A DNA stretch of 64,000 bases from Thermoplasmata archaeon (GTDB lineage Archaea; Thermoplasmatota; Thermoplasmata; Thermoplasmatales; GCA-001856825): contig JAJYUV010000002.1 in NCBI GenBank assembly GCA_021792355.1, positions 213,917 through 277,916 of the forward strand. Reading direction: 5' to 3'. Numbering within the stretch: the first letter of the stretch is position 1; each line of letters begins with the position of its first letter. Positions 26,338-35,052 of this stretch are shown here, one piece after another. The notes beneath the pieces are model-generated. The model ran no database searches and was not told the DNA's origin. It saw only the letters and a list, made by a program, of their open reading frames with translations. The translations under genes and the position numbers were made by a program.

Positions 26338-27351
26338 ATGCAGAAGGCTGCAGTTCTCTCCGAACTTAAGAAGTACCCCGAAGTAAGGGAGCTGGAAGAG
26401 GAGCCCCCCAGAGATAATGAAGTTATGATCGAACAGAGCGAGACTGGAATTTGCTACAGGGACATACTGACGATGGAAGGGTTCCTGCCCAGAGTCGTTC
26501 TACCAATAGTTCCGGGTCACGAAATCTCTGGGACCGTGAAGAAGGTCGGCAATGCGGTCACCAAATTCAAGGAGGGAGATCGTGTAGCCAGTCTCATATA
26601 CGTGCCGTGCGGGATCTGCGAATACTGTACGTCTGGAAGAGAGAACCTGTGCAGAAACAAGAAAACGTTTGGGGAGAGCATCAACGGAGCGTACAGGAAA
26701 TACCTCAACGTTCCGGAGATATCTCTAGTCAAGGTACCTTCCGGAGTAAGCCCAGAGGCAGCCGCGATATCAGCCTGCGTAACCGGTATGATAATCCAGG
26801 CGCTGGAAGTGGTCGGAGGTCTCAAGGCCGGCCAGACTGCCCTGATCACGGGTGCAGGTGGAGGGGTAGGGTCTCACGCGGTTCAAATCGCCAAGGCGCT
26901 TGGTGCTAAGGTGATAGGAGAGACCAGTAGTGAATGGAAAAAGGAAGGAATACAAAAAGTCGGAGCAGATTATGTGGTAAGTGGATCTGATTTCTCTAGG
27001 AAAGTGAAGGAGATCAGTGGGGATGGAGTGGATGTTGCACTGGAGACAGTGGGTTCCCCCACGTTCAACGACGCTTTCAGATCGCTGAAGTATGGAGGTA
27101 GACTGGTTGTTATTGGAAATGTGGATGTCAATCCCGTCAGCCTGCCACTGGGTAATCTTATCCTAAAGGGAAATTCGATCGCTGGTAGCGTAAGTTCTAC
27201 CAAGGCCACCATGAAGAAAGCCTTGAAACTTTCGAAAGAGGGAAAAATATCTCCAGTAGTCGGCAGGATATTCTCCATCTATGAGGTTGCTGATGCCTAC
27301 AAGGCAATGAAGAATAGGGAACTGTTTGGGAGAGCCTTTATAAAATTCTAG
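26338..27351 (+). CDS. Zinc-dependent alcohol dehydrogenase, MDR family
   Basis: A 337-residue NAD(P)-dependent dehydrogenase. The catalytic zinc site is C39 in ETGICYRD and the histidine of VPGHEISGTV. The structural zinc loop is CGICEYCTSGRENLC. The cofactor site GAGGGVGSHAVQIAKALGA lies near 170-190. Full length for the family. It may oxidise aliphatic alcohols or reduce aldehydes formed in amino acid breakdown; the substrate is not evident. A TATA-like GATTTATTA about 24 bases before the ATG suggests a leaderless transcript. Its stop overlaps the convergent neighbour by four bases. Confidence 0.9.
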   Translation: MQKAAVLSELKKYPEVRELEEEPPRDNEVMIEQSETGICYRDILTMEGFLPRVVLPIVPGHEISGTVKKVGNAVTKFKEGDRVASLIYVPCGICEYCTSGRENLCRNKKTFGESINGAYRKYLNVPEISLVKVPSGVSPEAAAISACVTGMIIQALEVVGGLKAGQTALITGAGGGVGSHAVQIAKALGAKVIGETSSEWKKEGIQKVGADYVVSGSDFSRKVKEISGDGVDVALETVGSPTFNDAFRSLKYGGRLVVIGNVDVNPVSLPLGNLILKGNSIAGSVSSTKATMKKALKLSKEGKISPVVGRIFSIYEVADAYKAMKNRELFGRAFIKF

Positions 27352-27857
27352 TTCTTCGTTTTCAGGGACTGATTTTTCTCGTCGACAAAGCTTCCGATCT
27401 TCTCAATATTTCCCCTTATCTTATCCAGGACATCAGCATCGAAATCACCTGATATAGATGCAGAACGGAAGCTGTTGATGTTATCTAGCAAATCTATAGA
27501 ATTCCTGAAACCAACCTCGTCCAGAATGTAGATTTTTTGGATGTCCTCTTCTTTGACTAGCACTGGCTCTGATGGCAGCACCACCTTCTTGCTTTTGAGC
27601 TCTTCAATCTTCTTGAAAACTTCCTCCGCCTTGCTCTTTTCATCGTGCTTATCGTACATTTCCAGGTTGTCTATGGCTGCCTTGAAATTGGTTAGTGATA
27701 CGTCGATCCGCTTTTCTATATCCTCACCCAGAGCCTGAGATGATATTCTTGCATCTGCTCCGGCTTTGTACCCCTTGTACGCGCTCAGTCTGTTCTGAAT
27801 TCTCTTGAGTATGATTGCAGCCTTATCCGGTGGCAAGTCTATTCTTATACTGCTCAT
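27348..27857 (-). CDS. Hypothetical helical protein
   Basis: A 169-residue, highly charged, almost entirely helical protein without Cys or Trp and without membrane helices. A central segment rich in Lys/Glu (KSKAEEVFKKIEELKSKK) is probably coiled coil. No domain recognised. It is convergent with the alcohol dehydrogenase and divergent from L15e, whose 160-base upstream region it shares. Position near a ribosomal protein gene is only weak evidence of a cytoplasmic housekeeping role. Confidence 0.7.
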   Translation of the reverse strand: MSSIRIDLPPDKAAIILKRIQNRLSAYKGYKAGADARISSQALGEDIEKRIDVSLTNFKAAIDNLEMYDKHDEKSKAEEVFKKIEELKSKKVVLPSEPVLVKEEDIQKIYILDEVGFRNSIDLLDNINSFRSASISGDFDADVLDKIRGNIEKIGSFVDEKNQSLKTKN

Positions 27858-28017
27858 CTTCCTTGCGATTGGGGAGTTATATATTATTGTTGCGAGTGGT
27901 TTCTCCTGACAAACTGCGCCCTAGAATCCAGAACCAGCGACTGATTTGTGGCGGTTCACCTATAAAGAAATCAATAAATAATAAGTCACAATCCTGTTTG
28001 CTCAAAGGTGAAATGTA

Positions 28018-28611
28018 TTGCCCTCAAAAAGTAGCTATTCGTTCCAGACCGACAACTTTCTAACTGCAAAGGAAGAGATGAAAGGTATGGTTAGAGAAAG
28101 GATGACCGAGTGGAGAGCATCTGGTACAGTGGAGAGGATATCTACCCCTACCAAATTATCGAGGGCTAGAGCACTTGGATATAAAGCTAAACCAGGATTC
28201 GTAGTAGTGAGAGTGAAGGTAAGCCGGGGAGGTTTACACAAACCAAAGATAATGGGAGGAAGGAGACCAAGAAGGTATGGCTACAACAAGCTCACACACG
28301 GAAAGAGTGATAAGTGGGTAGCGGAGGAAAGGGCCCAGAGAAGGTATCCCAACATGGTCCTTTTAAATTCCTACTACCTTGCAGAGGACGGTAAGCACAA
28401 GTTCTACGAGGTCATGTTAGTTGATCCGGCAAATCCTTATATCTCAAATGACAAGAATCTTGGATGGACGACTGAAAGCGCTCAGAAGGGAAGGGTATTC
28501 AGGGGGCTATCAACCGCTGGGAAGAAATCCAGAGGGCTTGCAACAAAGGGCAAGGGCACAGTAAAGTCAAGGCCATCAATAAGGGCAAAGGGAAGACTCA
28601 GGAGACACTGA
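28018..28611 (+). CDS. rpl15e: 50S ribosomal protein L15e
   Basis: A 197-residue protein matching archaeal L15e over its whole length (TKLSRARALGYKAKPGFVVV, GGRRPRRYG, VAEERAQRRYPNMVLLNSYY, VFRGLSTAGKKSRGLATKGK). It starts with TTG: AAAGGTGA lies six bases before it, and the N-terminus then aligns with the usual M-x-x-S-x-Y-S start. An ATG five bases earlier is in another frame and closes after 16 codons. An A/T-rich TATA-like stretch (AATAAATAATAA) lies about 45 bases upstream. Confidence 0.95.
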   Translation: MPSKSSYSFQTDNFLTAKEEMKGMVRERMTEWRASGTVERISTPTKLSRARALGYKAKPGFVVVRVKVSRGGLHKPKIMGGRRPRRYGYNKLTHGKSDKWVAEERAQRRYPNMVLLNSYYLAEDGKHKFYEVMLVDPANPYISNDKNLGWTTESAQKGRVFRGLSTAGKKSRGLATKGKGTVKSRPSIRAKGRLRRH

Positions 28612-28954
28612 TCAGGTACTTTTTCCCCCATTTCTTTATTTCTATCAAGTTGTCAGGCTCATCCATCTTGACATTCAACCCTCTCTTTTCAAACTTTGGT
28701 GCGAAGAGATCGATCACTTCTTTCGATCCATCAATCTTGAATGTACCTTTTTTTATTTCAACTTCGTCTATTTCATCACCCACCAAGTATGACCACTTTC
28801 CGTTCAAACCTATCTCATCCCTCATCACTGGAAAAATGAACAAGAAGTGGAATCCGTCTCTCTCCTCGTAAAACTCAATTTTCCGAGAGATGAGTTCTTC
28901 CCTGACTACCTTTGCTTTCTCTCTTCTGACCAGCAGTGACTTCACCAATTTCAA
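28598..28954 (-). CDS. Hypothetical protein
   Basis: A 118-residue basic-acidic mixed protein with predicted alternating strands and helices and no recognised domain. It begins at TTG, and its 3' end overlaps the L15e 3' end by 14 bases on the opposite strand. It is divergent from the adenosine-specific kinase gene across only 45 bases. Codon use and charge pattern look coding (LISRKIEFYEERDGFHFLF). Function unknown. Confidence 0.65.
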   Translation of the reverse strand: MKLVKSLLVRREKAKVVREELISRKIEFYEERDGFHFLFIFPVMRDEIGLNGKWSYLVGDEIDEVEIKKGTFKIDGSKEVIDLFAPKFEKRGLNVKMDEPDNLIEIKKWGKKYLISVS

Positions 28955-28999
28955 TCCGACCGAGGAAAATAAATTTATGTATGAATTTACTGGTAATTA

Positions 29000-29479
29000 G
29001 TGGATTTTTCTATTGTGAAGATAGAAAAGGATGATGAGAACGTGGTACTGGGACAGTCCCATTTCATCAAGACTGTCGAGGATCTGTACGAGGCAGTCAA
29101 GAACTCCTCCCCTACCGCCAAGTTCGGAATTGCGTTCTGTGAGGCATCAGGCAAGAGACTGATTAGATACGACGGCAACGATGAAGCACTTATCAGACGT
29201 GCAGTTAGGAATGCAGAGAAACTGGCTGCCGGTCACGTTTTTATTATCCATCTAAGAGATTCATTTCCCATCAACCTGTTGCCGCACATAAAGAACGTTC
29301 CAGAGGTCCTGAATATTTATGCAGCCACATCCAACCCCCTGTCTGTGGTTATCGGGGAGGAGGGAGAGAGCAGGGGGGTGATGGGAGTGTTTGACGGGGA
29401 GAGGCCACTGGGGATCGAAAATGAGGGCGACATCAAGGAGAGGAAGGAATTTCTGAGAAATATAGGATACAAAAGATGA
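29000..29479 (+). CDS. Adenosine-specific kinase family protein (PF04008 type)
   Basis: A 159-residue protein matching the archaeal adenosine-specific kinase family: VLGQSHFIKTVEDLYEAV, FGIAFCEASGKRLIRYDGND, GHVFIIHLRDSFPINLLPHI and ATSNPLSVVIGE, ending ESRGVMGVFDG. The family name rests on structures with bound nucleoside; its true reaction is poorly known. It starts at GTG and overlaps the methyltransferase gene by four bases (ATGA). Confidence 0.88.
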   Translation: MDFSIVKIEKDDENVVLGQSHFIKTVEDLYEAVKNSSPTAKFGIAFCEASGKRLIRYDGNDEALIRRAVRNAEKLAAGHVFIIHLRDSFPINLLPHIKNVPEVLNIYAATSNPLSVVIGEEGESRGVMGVFDGERPLGIENEGDIKERKEFLRNIGYKR

Positions 29480-30168
29480 ACGAAGTTGAGGATTTCTATG
29501 ATTTTGAATCAACGTATTACGACAGGATATACGGTATATTCGGGCAGGACATCACCTTTTACAAAGCACTAAACGCAACCGCTCCATTCCTGGAAATATT
29601 TGCAGGAACGGGGAGAATAATTTCAAAGTTCAAGGGAGGGATTGGCCTGGAGATAAACCCAAACATGCTCAGGAGGTCAAGCAACAGTTTCATCAAAGTC
29701 ATGGGAGATTCGAGAGTTCTGCCTTTCAAGAAACACTTCAACACCGTCATAATAGGTCTGAACAGCCTTCTACTAGTACCGAACGATGAGAAGAAGACCA
29801 TTCTTAGGGAGACGAGGAGAGTGTTGCACCAGAGTGGTTTTCTTTTCGTTGACGTAATCAACGGTTTCTCTCTCAGGAGGGGAACCTACGATATCTCGGA
29901 ATTCAATGACGGAGAAACATCAATAACGCTCACGATGAAAGCAAAAAGAACGGGAGATAGTTACCAGCTGAAGTATTCTTACCACATATTCAACCAGACG
30001 AACAGGGTTGTGCAAAAGACTATTACCATTTATCCGATAACTTTAACTGAGATGCGGGAGATGCTCGAGGCAGAAAATTTCGAGTTGGATGGAGCTTTTG
30101 GCGATTACGATCTCTCCCCCTATATGGCAGAGTCTGAAAAACTGATAGTTAGGGCGAAAGCCATCTGA
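29476..30168 (+). CDS. SAM-dependent methyltransferase, class I
   Basis: A 230-residue protein with a Rossmann-fold SAM site: motif I LEIFAGTGRIISKF (about 37-50), the acidic end of strand 2 in GIGLEINPNMLRR, and motif post-II VMGDSRVLPF. Substrate not predictable. It is the middle gene of a short operon with the adenosine-specific kinase family gene upstream and a Toprim gene seven bases or so downstream, which hints at RNA modification or maturation. Confidence 0.85.
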   Translation: MNEVEDFYDFESTYYDRIYGIFGQDITFYKALNATAPFLEIFAGTGRIISKFKGGIGLEINPNMLRRSSNSFIKVMGDSRVLPFKKHFNTVIIGLNSLLLVPNDEKKTILRETRRVLHQSGFLFVDVINGFSLRRGTYDISEFNDGETSITLTMKAKRTGDSYQLKYSYHIFNQTNRVVQKTITIYPITLTEMREMLEAENFELDGAFGDYDLSPYMAESEKLIVRAKAI

Positions 30169-30184
30169 CTAAAAGGTGATTCCA

Positions 30185-30592
30185 TTGAGTGCGAAGGACA
30201 ATGTCGAAAGGATCTTCAAATCACTGGAGGACTTGAAAGAGAAGAATCGATCGATCCCAATCGTGGTTGAAGGAAAGAACGATATACGAGCTCTCAGGAG
30301 ATTAAATTTCGAGGGGGAGATTTTGCAGCTTCATTCCCGAATGACCATCGAAGGATTTTGCAGGAATCTTGCGAGCCATCACAAGGAAGTTATTCTTCTC
30401 CTAGACTGGGATCCTAAAGGGAAGAGGCTGACTGCATCGCTTATAAAACATTTGAATTCCTACGAAGTCAAGACTGATTTCGATTTTTGGAAACTGTGTT
30501 TTTCAATGGCATCGCAGATGTCGAACGTGGAATCTCTACCTTCAGTCTTTTATAGATTAGCCTCTGAGAATGGAGCTTCCCTGCACACCTGA
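30185..30592 (+). CDS. Toprim-domain protein (RNase M5 / small primase-like)
   Basis: A 135-residue protein that is mostly one Toprim domain. It has the catalytic glutamate in PIVVEGKNDIRALR (about 24-37) and the metal-binding DxD in LLLDWDPKGKRL. Small stand-alone Toprim proteins in archaea resemble ribonuclease M5, which matures 5S rRNA; the actual role is unknown. An in-frame GTG at 30176 falls inside the ribosome site AAAAGGTGAT, so the TTG at 30185 is preferred. Its last 125 bases overlap the convergent zinc-finger gene. Confidence 0.8.
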   Translation: MSAKDNVERIFKSLEDLKEKNRSIPIVVEGKNDIRALRRLNFEGEILQLHSRMTIEGFCRNLASHHKEVILLLDWDPKGKRLTASLIKHLNSYEVKTDFDFWKLCFSMASQMSNVESLPSVFYRLASENGASLHT

Positions 30593-30704
30593 CGCACAGT
30601 TCTAGCTTTGCTACGTAGTGTTCAGAACACACTGGCTTGCCACACATCTTGCACGTTACCCCTGAAGGCAGTCCGCATATGTAGCAAAGCGAAAGAACGG
30701 TCAT
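30468..30704 (-). CDS. Small zinc-finger protein
   Basis: A 78-residue protein with a treble set of cysteine pairs near the N-terminus: CYIC, CKMC, C..H in VCSEHY, and CVRC. This matches cross-brace zinc fingers of the B-box/HIT type (two metal sites). The remainder is basic and may bind nucleic acid or protein. Its ATG overlaps the stop of the upstream MFS gene by one base (TAATG), so they are co-transcribed. The C-terminal half lies antisense to the Toprim gene. Confidence 0.68.
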   Translation of the reverse strand: MTVLSLCYICGLPSGVTCKMCGKPVCSEHYVAKLELCVRCAGKLHSQRLIYKRLKVEIPRSTSAMPLKNTVSKNRNQS

Positions 30705-31864
30705 TACTGCTCCTTTCCATAATGCTCTTTTAAATTCTTAAATCTTTGGTAGAATGCGATGTCATAAGCTATTTTAATCGCTCCACCGGCCACAAAAGAA
30801 AGGGCTCCTGCTGCAACCGATATCAGGTATGTGGAAATATAAGGAGTTGCACCGTTGGATGCATTTCTGACGGCGTTTGAGACCCCAACTACGTAACTCC
30901 TGTCTCCCTCGTCGACTACGCTATTCAGGTACGACTGTCTTGTAGGAACGTCCATCTGGCTTATGCTCTGTCTCAAGAACAGAAACAAAAGTGCTAAGGG
31001 AAGGGTTGGAACGAGGGGAATCATTATGAGGAAGATGTTCGACGGTATGTGCGTAAAGACCATTGTCCTTACCAAACCAAGTCTTCTGGCTATGAATGGA
31101 GTTGCAAGGACGGACAGAGCCGTTATGACATCCACAACAGCGAATACGTAACCGAGCTGGGAAAGACTAAAGTGGTATCTCTCGGCAAACCAATACGCCA
31201 TCAGACCCTGCAGGACAAATCCGCCTCCAATTGCATCTACAGAAAATAGAGCACTTACGTCTCTAGCTATAACCTTGCTCCTTTTTGATACGGGAGAACC
31301 CAGAATGCTCTTCTTCCCACTGGTGGTAGGTATAAGCAGATAAGACACCAATACTGCCGATGCAAACAAGATTGATAGCTCAAAGGAGATTTTTAGGCCC
31401 AAGCTCAAAGCCGTTGCACCCAGAGATGCCGCTATGTAACCCCCAAATGTGTAAAGCGCAAACAGGCTGTTCTTGGTCCTCTGATCGTCCTTTATTCCAG
31501 CTATTATCGGCTGTTCATATGCAGAGAACAGGGTGTTGTCAGAGGGATTGACGCCGAGTGATCCAATTACTGCGAACATAGCTTTCATGACAGGATTTGG
31601 AATCGAAAACAGTCCAATTATTCCTGTCAAAAGCAAAAGAGAGAAGAGTAAGAGGAAGGCACGTGAGTACCCTGAACCGTATTTTGATGTGACATAAAAG
31701 GTTATGAATGAACCTAAAAGTATTGAAGACGTGACTGCGATACCTGACTCCAGCGGCGTTAGACCAGAACGAATGAGGTAAATGACGGTGATAACTGAGA
31801 ATACTCCGTATATGAACCCCCTGAGGGTTCTTGTCAGGAAGAGGAGATATCTTGAGTCCACCAT
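30704..31864 (-). CDS. MFS transporter (12-TM)
   Basis: A 386-residue polytopic protein with about 12 membrane helices. MFS loop signatures are modest: GLTPLESGIAVTSSILLGSF, and TPFIARRLGLVRT in the second half. The segment QSISQMDVPTRQSYLNSVV is a conserved feature of a prokaryotic MFS subgroup of unknown substrate. A TATA-like CATAAAAAGG about 25 bases upstream suggests leaderless transcription. It is divergent from gcvPA. Confidence 0.82.
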   Translation of the reverse strand: MVDSRYLLFLTRTLRGFIYGVFSVITVIYLIRSGLTPLESGIAVTSSILLGSFITFYVTSKYGSGYSRAFLLLFSLLLLTGIIGLFSIPNPVMKAMFAVIGSLGVNPSDNTLFSAYEQPIIAGIKDDQRTKNSLFALYTFGGYIAASLGATALSLGLKISFELSILFASAVLVSYLLIPTTSGKKSILGSPVSKRSKVIARDVSALFSVDAIGGGFVLQGLMAYWFAERYHFSLSQLGYVFAVVDVITALSVLATPFIARRLGLVRTMVFTHIPSNIFLIMIPLVPTLPLALLFLFLRQSISQMDVPTRQSYLNSVVDEGDRSYVVGVSNAVRNASNGATPYISTYLISVAAGALSFVAGGAIKIAYDIAFYQRFKNLKEHYGKEQ

Positions 31865-31945
31865 GTCGAAATGTTGCGAATTGCATATACCTTTTTATGG
31901 GGATTAAATGAATAAAACAATTTTATCCACATAAATGATACTGGT

Positions 31946-33286
31946 ATGGTCATTATGAGCAGCGACCTATCAGAGTTATTGAACGAGTTAAACATCCGAA
32001 GCGTCGATGAACTTTTTAAAGACATACCAGAGTCGATAAGAACAAAAGCACTTGGTCTCCCGAATGGGATGGACGAAGATGAGATCAGAAGGGTTGCGGC
32101 AGAGTATTCAGGGATGAACAAGACTGTAAATCAACTTCATTCTTTCCTGGGATTTGGGCTCTACAATCACTACGTTCCAGCTGCTATTTCAAACGTTGTT
32201 AATCGGAATGAGTTTCTCACGGCATATACGCCCTATCAAGCTGAAATATCGCAGGGCATTATGCAAGCACTTTTCGAGTATCAGAGTCTCGTTGCAGAAC
32301 TGTTACAGATGGATGCAGTAAATTCGTCTATGTACGATGTCTCAACCTCTCTTGGAGAGGCAGCTAGAATGTCAAAAACGATAACGGGTAAGGACGAGTT
32401 CATTGTGCCAAAATACATAAGCAAAAACAAGCGTGCAGTACTGGACAATTATGCGCGGGGTGCTGATATAAAGATCAAAGAAGTTGACTTTGACGAGAAA
32501 GGAATGATCGATCTGAATTCTCTAGAACAGAACCTGAATGAAAACACTTCTGGAGTATATGCGGAGTACCCAAACATGTTCGGTATCATAGATACCAACA
32601 TTCCGAGAATCAAGGAAACTATAGGGGATGAGAGAATCTTCGTAGCCGGAGTGAACCCGATCTCACTCGGCGTGCTTGCTCCGCCTGGAAAATTCGGAGC
32701 CGATATTGCTATCGGAGAGGGCCAGGTTCTGGGATTGGGACTCAACTTCGGAGGACCTGTAGTCGGTCTGTTCGGAACAAAGGAACAGTACATAAGAAAG
32801 ATGCCAGGCAAGATAATGGGAATCACCAAGGACCACAATGGCAAAGTGGCTTTTTCGATGATTCTTCAAACGAGAGAGCAGCACATAAGGAGAGAGAAGG
32901 CTGTCACTAACATGACAAGCAATCAAGCTCTGATGGCAGTAGCATCCGCCGTTTACCTTTCCCTGCTCGGCGATTCAGGCCTCAGGAAGATAGGAGAGGT
33001 CAACATGGGTAGAACAAGGGAACTTATTGACATTGTCAAGGAATTTGGAGTGAAACTACCTTATGATGGATCACCCGTGTTCAACGAGTTTCTCTTCAAG
33101 CTTAAGGAGTCAAAAACTTTCGTTAACAGGATTGCGAGAAAGTACAACCTGATCCCTGGACACATACTTGGGAAGGAATACGGGTTCAATGACAGAAATC
33201 AGGTCAATATTGTTACCAATGTAACCGAGAGGAATACAAACAACGACTTCGATGCATTCAGGGAATTCATGAGGGAGGTGGCCTAA
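31946..33286 (+). CDS. gcvPA: Glycine dehydrogenase (decarboxylating), subunit 1
   Basis: A 446-residue N-terminal half of the glycine cleavage P protein in its two-subunit form: SFLGFGLYNHYVPAAI, FLTAYTPYQAEISQG, YDVSTSLGEAARMS and VLGLGLNFGGPVVGLFG. It decarboxylates glycine together with subunit 2 and passes the aminomethyl group to lipoylated H protein. Neither gcvT nor gcvH is in this window. A second in-frame ATG lies nine bases downstream and cannot be excluded as start. It has the gcvPB gene directly after its stop. Confidence 0.95.
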   Translation: MVIMSSDLSELLNELNIRSVDELFKDIPESIRTKALGLPNGMDEDEIRRVAAEYSGMNKTVNQLHSFLGFGLYNHYVPAAISNVVNRNEFLTAYTPYQAEISQGIMQALFEYQSLVAELLQMDAVNSSMYDVSTSLGEAARMSKTITGKDEFIVPKYISKNKRAVLDNYARGADIKIKEVDFDEKGMIDLNSLEQNLNENTSGVYAEYPNMFGIIDTNIPRIKETIGDERIFVAGVNPISLGVLAPPGKFGADIAIGEGQVLGLGLNFGGPVVGLFGTKEQYIRKMPGKIMGITKDHNGKVAFSMILQTREQHIRREKAVTNMTSNQALMAVASAVYLSLLGDSGLRKIGEVNMGRTRELIDIVKEFGVKLPYDGSPVFNEFLFKLKESKTFVNRIARKYNLIPGHILGKEYGFNDRNQVNIVTNVTERNTNNDFDAFREFMREVA

Positions 33287-34762
33287 ATGTATCACCAGGC
33301 AGTTTTCGACGAACCAATAATCCTGGACGTAAAGGGAAGGAGAACTATCAAGATCCCTCTCGAGAATGAAAAATTCAGGATAGACGTTCCTGATGCGATG
33401 AAGCGTGAAAACATCGGTATTGGGGACAGGGAGGAGTTCTCAGTGATCAGGCATTATGTCAAACTCTCCGAGATGAATTTCGGAGCAGACACTGGCTTTT
33501 ATCCTCTCGGTTCCTGCACTATGAAATACAACCCAAAGATAAACGATGAGATTGCATCAATGGACGGATTCAGGATGATCCATCCACTCCAGGATTCTTC
33601 CGAAGTTCAGGGAGCGCTGAAGCTCCTCTACGAACTTTCCGAGTCACTAAAGAAAATAACCGGAATGGACGAGATTACCCTGCAACCTCTGGCAGGAGCA
33701 GGTGGAGAATTTACCGGACTTTCCATAGTGAGGGCATACTTCTACTGCAAGAAAGAGCTGGACACGAGGAGAGAGGTCGTCGTCCCGGATTCCGCACACG
33801 GCTCAAATCCTGCTTCTTCACACATGGCGGGATTCGATGTCGTTCAGATTCCATCGACTGAGGATGGAACTGTCGACATAGAAAAATTCAAAGAAGCGGT
33901 CACGGAAAGAACCGCCGCATTCATGATAACCAACCCTAACACTCTGGGAATTTTTGAAGACAGGATCGTAGAGATGGCAAATTATGCACATTCCAAGGGA
34001 GCTCTTCTCTACTACGACGGAGCGAACTTGAATGGAATAATGACGAAGACCACACCCGCAAAGATGGGATTCGATATCGTTCACCTGAACCTCCACAAAA
34101 CATTCTCCACCCCTCACGGTGGTGGCGGACCAGGTGCCGGTCCGGTCGGCGTAGTCGAGAAGCTCAAGGACTTCCTGCCGTACCCTCTCGTCACTTTTGA
34201 TGGAGAGAGATACAACAACGATTACGTTCCGCCAAAAACTATAGGAAAGGTCGCCAGCTTCTATGGTAATTTCGGCGTGCTCGTCAGAGCTTGGACTTAC
34301 ATCAAAATGATGGGTGAGGAGGGACTCAGGGATGCCTGCGAAACTGCAGTTTTGAACTCAAACTATATGAGAAAGAGAATGGAGCAGTTCATGCCTGTTC
34401 CGGGAAAAACTATCAAGAAACACGAGTTCGTTGCTTCGTCTGTTGGAAACAACATGCCAAAGGCCGGGGATATTGCAAAGCATCTTATCGACAATGGAGT
34501 TCATGCCCCAACCATCTATTTTCCACTGATAGTTCCTGAAGCACTGATGATCGAACCCACCGAAAGCGCAACTAAAACTGAAATGGATCTGTTTATAGAG
34601 ACTGTGAGGCAGGCACTGAAACTATCCCACGAAGCATTCGAAAAAGAACCATCAAACCTCAAGGTCACTAGAATTGACGACGTCGACGCTTCTAAGAATC
34701 CGAAACCTACGCTGAGAATGGTGAGGAAGGAACAGAGAGGGCCTCTACAACAAATGATTTAA
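33287..34762 (+). CDS. gcvPB: Glycine dehydrogenase (decarboxylating), subunit 2
   Basis: The 491-residue PLP-carrying half of the P protein. It has YPLGSCTMKYNPKIN, QPLAGAGGEFTGL, DSAHGSNPASSHMAGF, NPNTLGIFE, and the Schiff-base lysine in HLNLHKTFSTPHGGGGPG. The start follows the gcvPA stop with no gap and is preceded by GGGAGGTGG. The C-terminal domain (PTESATKTEMDLFI) is complete. The lipoate and E3 this system needs could come from lipA/lipB and lpdA at 2068-7973. Confidence 0.96.
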   Translation: MYHQAVFDEPIILDVKGRRTIKIPLENEKFRIDVPDAMKRENIGIGDREEFSVIRHYVKLSEMNFGADTGFYPLGSCTMKYNPKINDEIASMDGFRMIHPLQDSSEVQGALKLLYELSESLKKITGMDEITLQPLAGAGGEFTGLSIVRAYFYCKKELDTRREVVVPDSAHGSNPASSHMAGFDVVQIPSTEDGTVDIEKFKEAVTERTAAFMITNPNTLGIFEDRIVEMANYAHSKGALLYYDGANLNGIMTKTTPAKMGFDIVHLNLHKTFSTPHGGGGPGAGPVGVVEKLKDFLPYPLVTFDGERYNNDYVPPKTIGKVASFYGNFGVLVRAWTYIKMMGEEGLRDACETAVLNSNYMRKRMEQFMPVPGKTIKKHEFVASSVGNNMPKAGDIAKHLIDNGVHAPTIYFPLIVPEALMIEPTESATKTEMDLFIETVRQALKLSHEAFEKEPSNLKVTRIDDVDASKNPKPTLRMVRKEQRGPLQQMI

Positions 34763-34784
34763 GGTCCCATCAATTCTCCCTGCA

Positions 34785-34869
34785 GCGGAGGTTGCCGAGC
34801 TTGGCCAAAGGCGACAGACTCAAGATCTGTTTCCATAGGGATTCGCCGGTTCAAATCCGGCCCTCCGCA
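34785..34869 (+). tRNA. tRNA-Leu (anticodon CAA)
   Basis: The acceptor stem GCGGAGG pairs with CCTCCGC and is followed by discriminator A. The anticodon stem ACAGA/TCTGT encloses CTCAAGA with anticodon CAA (codon UUG). A long variable arm (TTCCATAGGGATT) marks it as class II. The T arm is GCCGG/CCGGC with TTCAAAT. No intron, no encoded CCA. It starts 22 bases after the gcvPB stop, so it may be partly read from that operon. Confidence 0.95.
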
Positions 34870-34975
34870 CTTCCCTTCCAGTATTTCTATTAGTGGATAT
34901 GAGGATTCGCGTGATAGAGGAATTGGTGACATTAGGAACCATTCATACAGGCATAAATTGCGTCCTCCAAAAAGC

Positions 34976-35006
34976 TTAGCAAACCTGAATTATTAAGGCT
35001 TGCTAA
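34976..35006 (+). promoter_or_regulatory. Inverted repeat upstream of the Kor-Hdr-Etf operon
   Basis: TTAGCAA (34976-34982) and TTGCTAA (35000-35006) are exact inverse copies. A further CT/AG pair sits inward, and 17 bases separate the arms. The repeat lies just before the presumed TATA box (ATTTATAG, 35016-35023) of the operon, a typical place for a regulator site next to BRE/TATA. It could also fold as RNA if transcribed from upstream. Confidence 0.4.
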
Positions 35007-35052
35007 ACGCAATTGATTTATAGAGATTTCAGAATGATGTTATTGTTTAATA

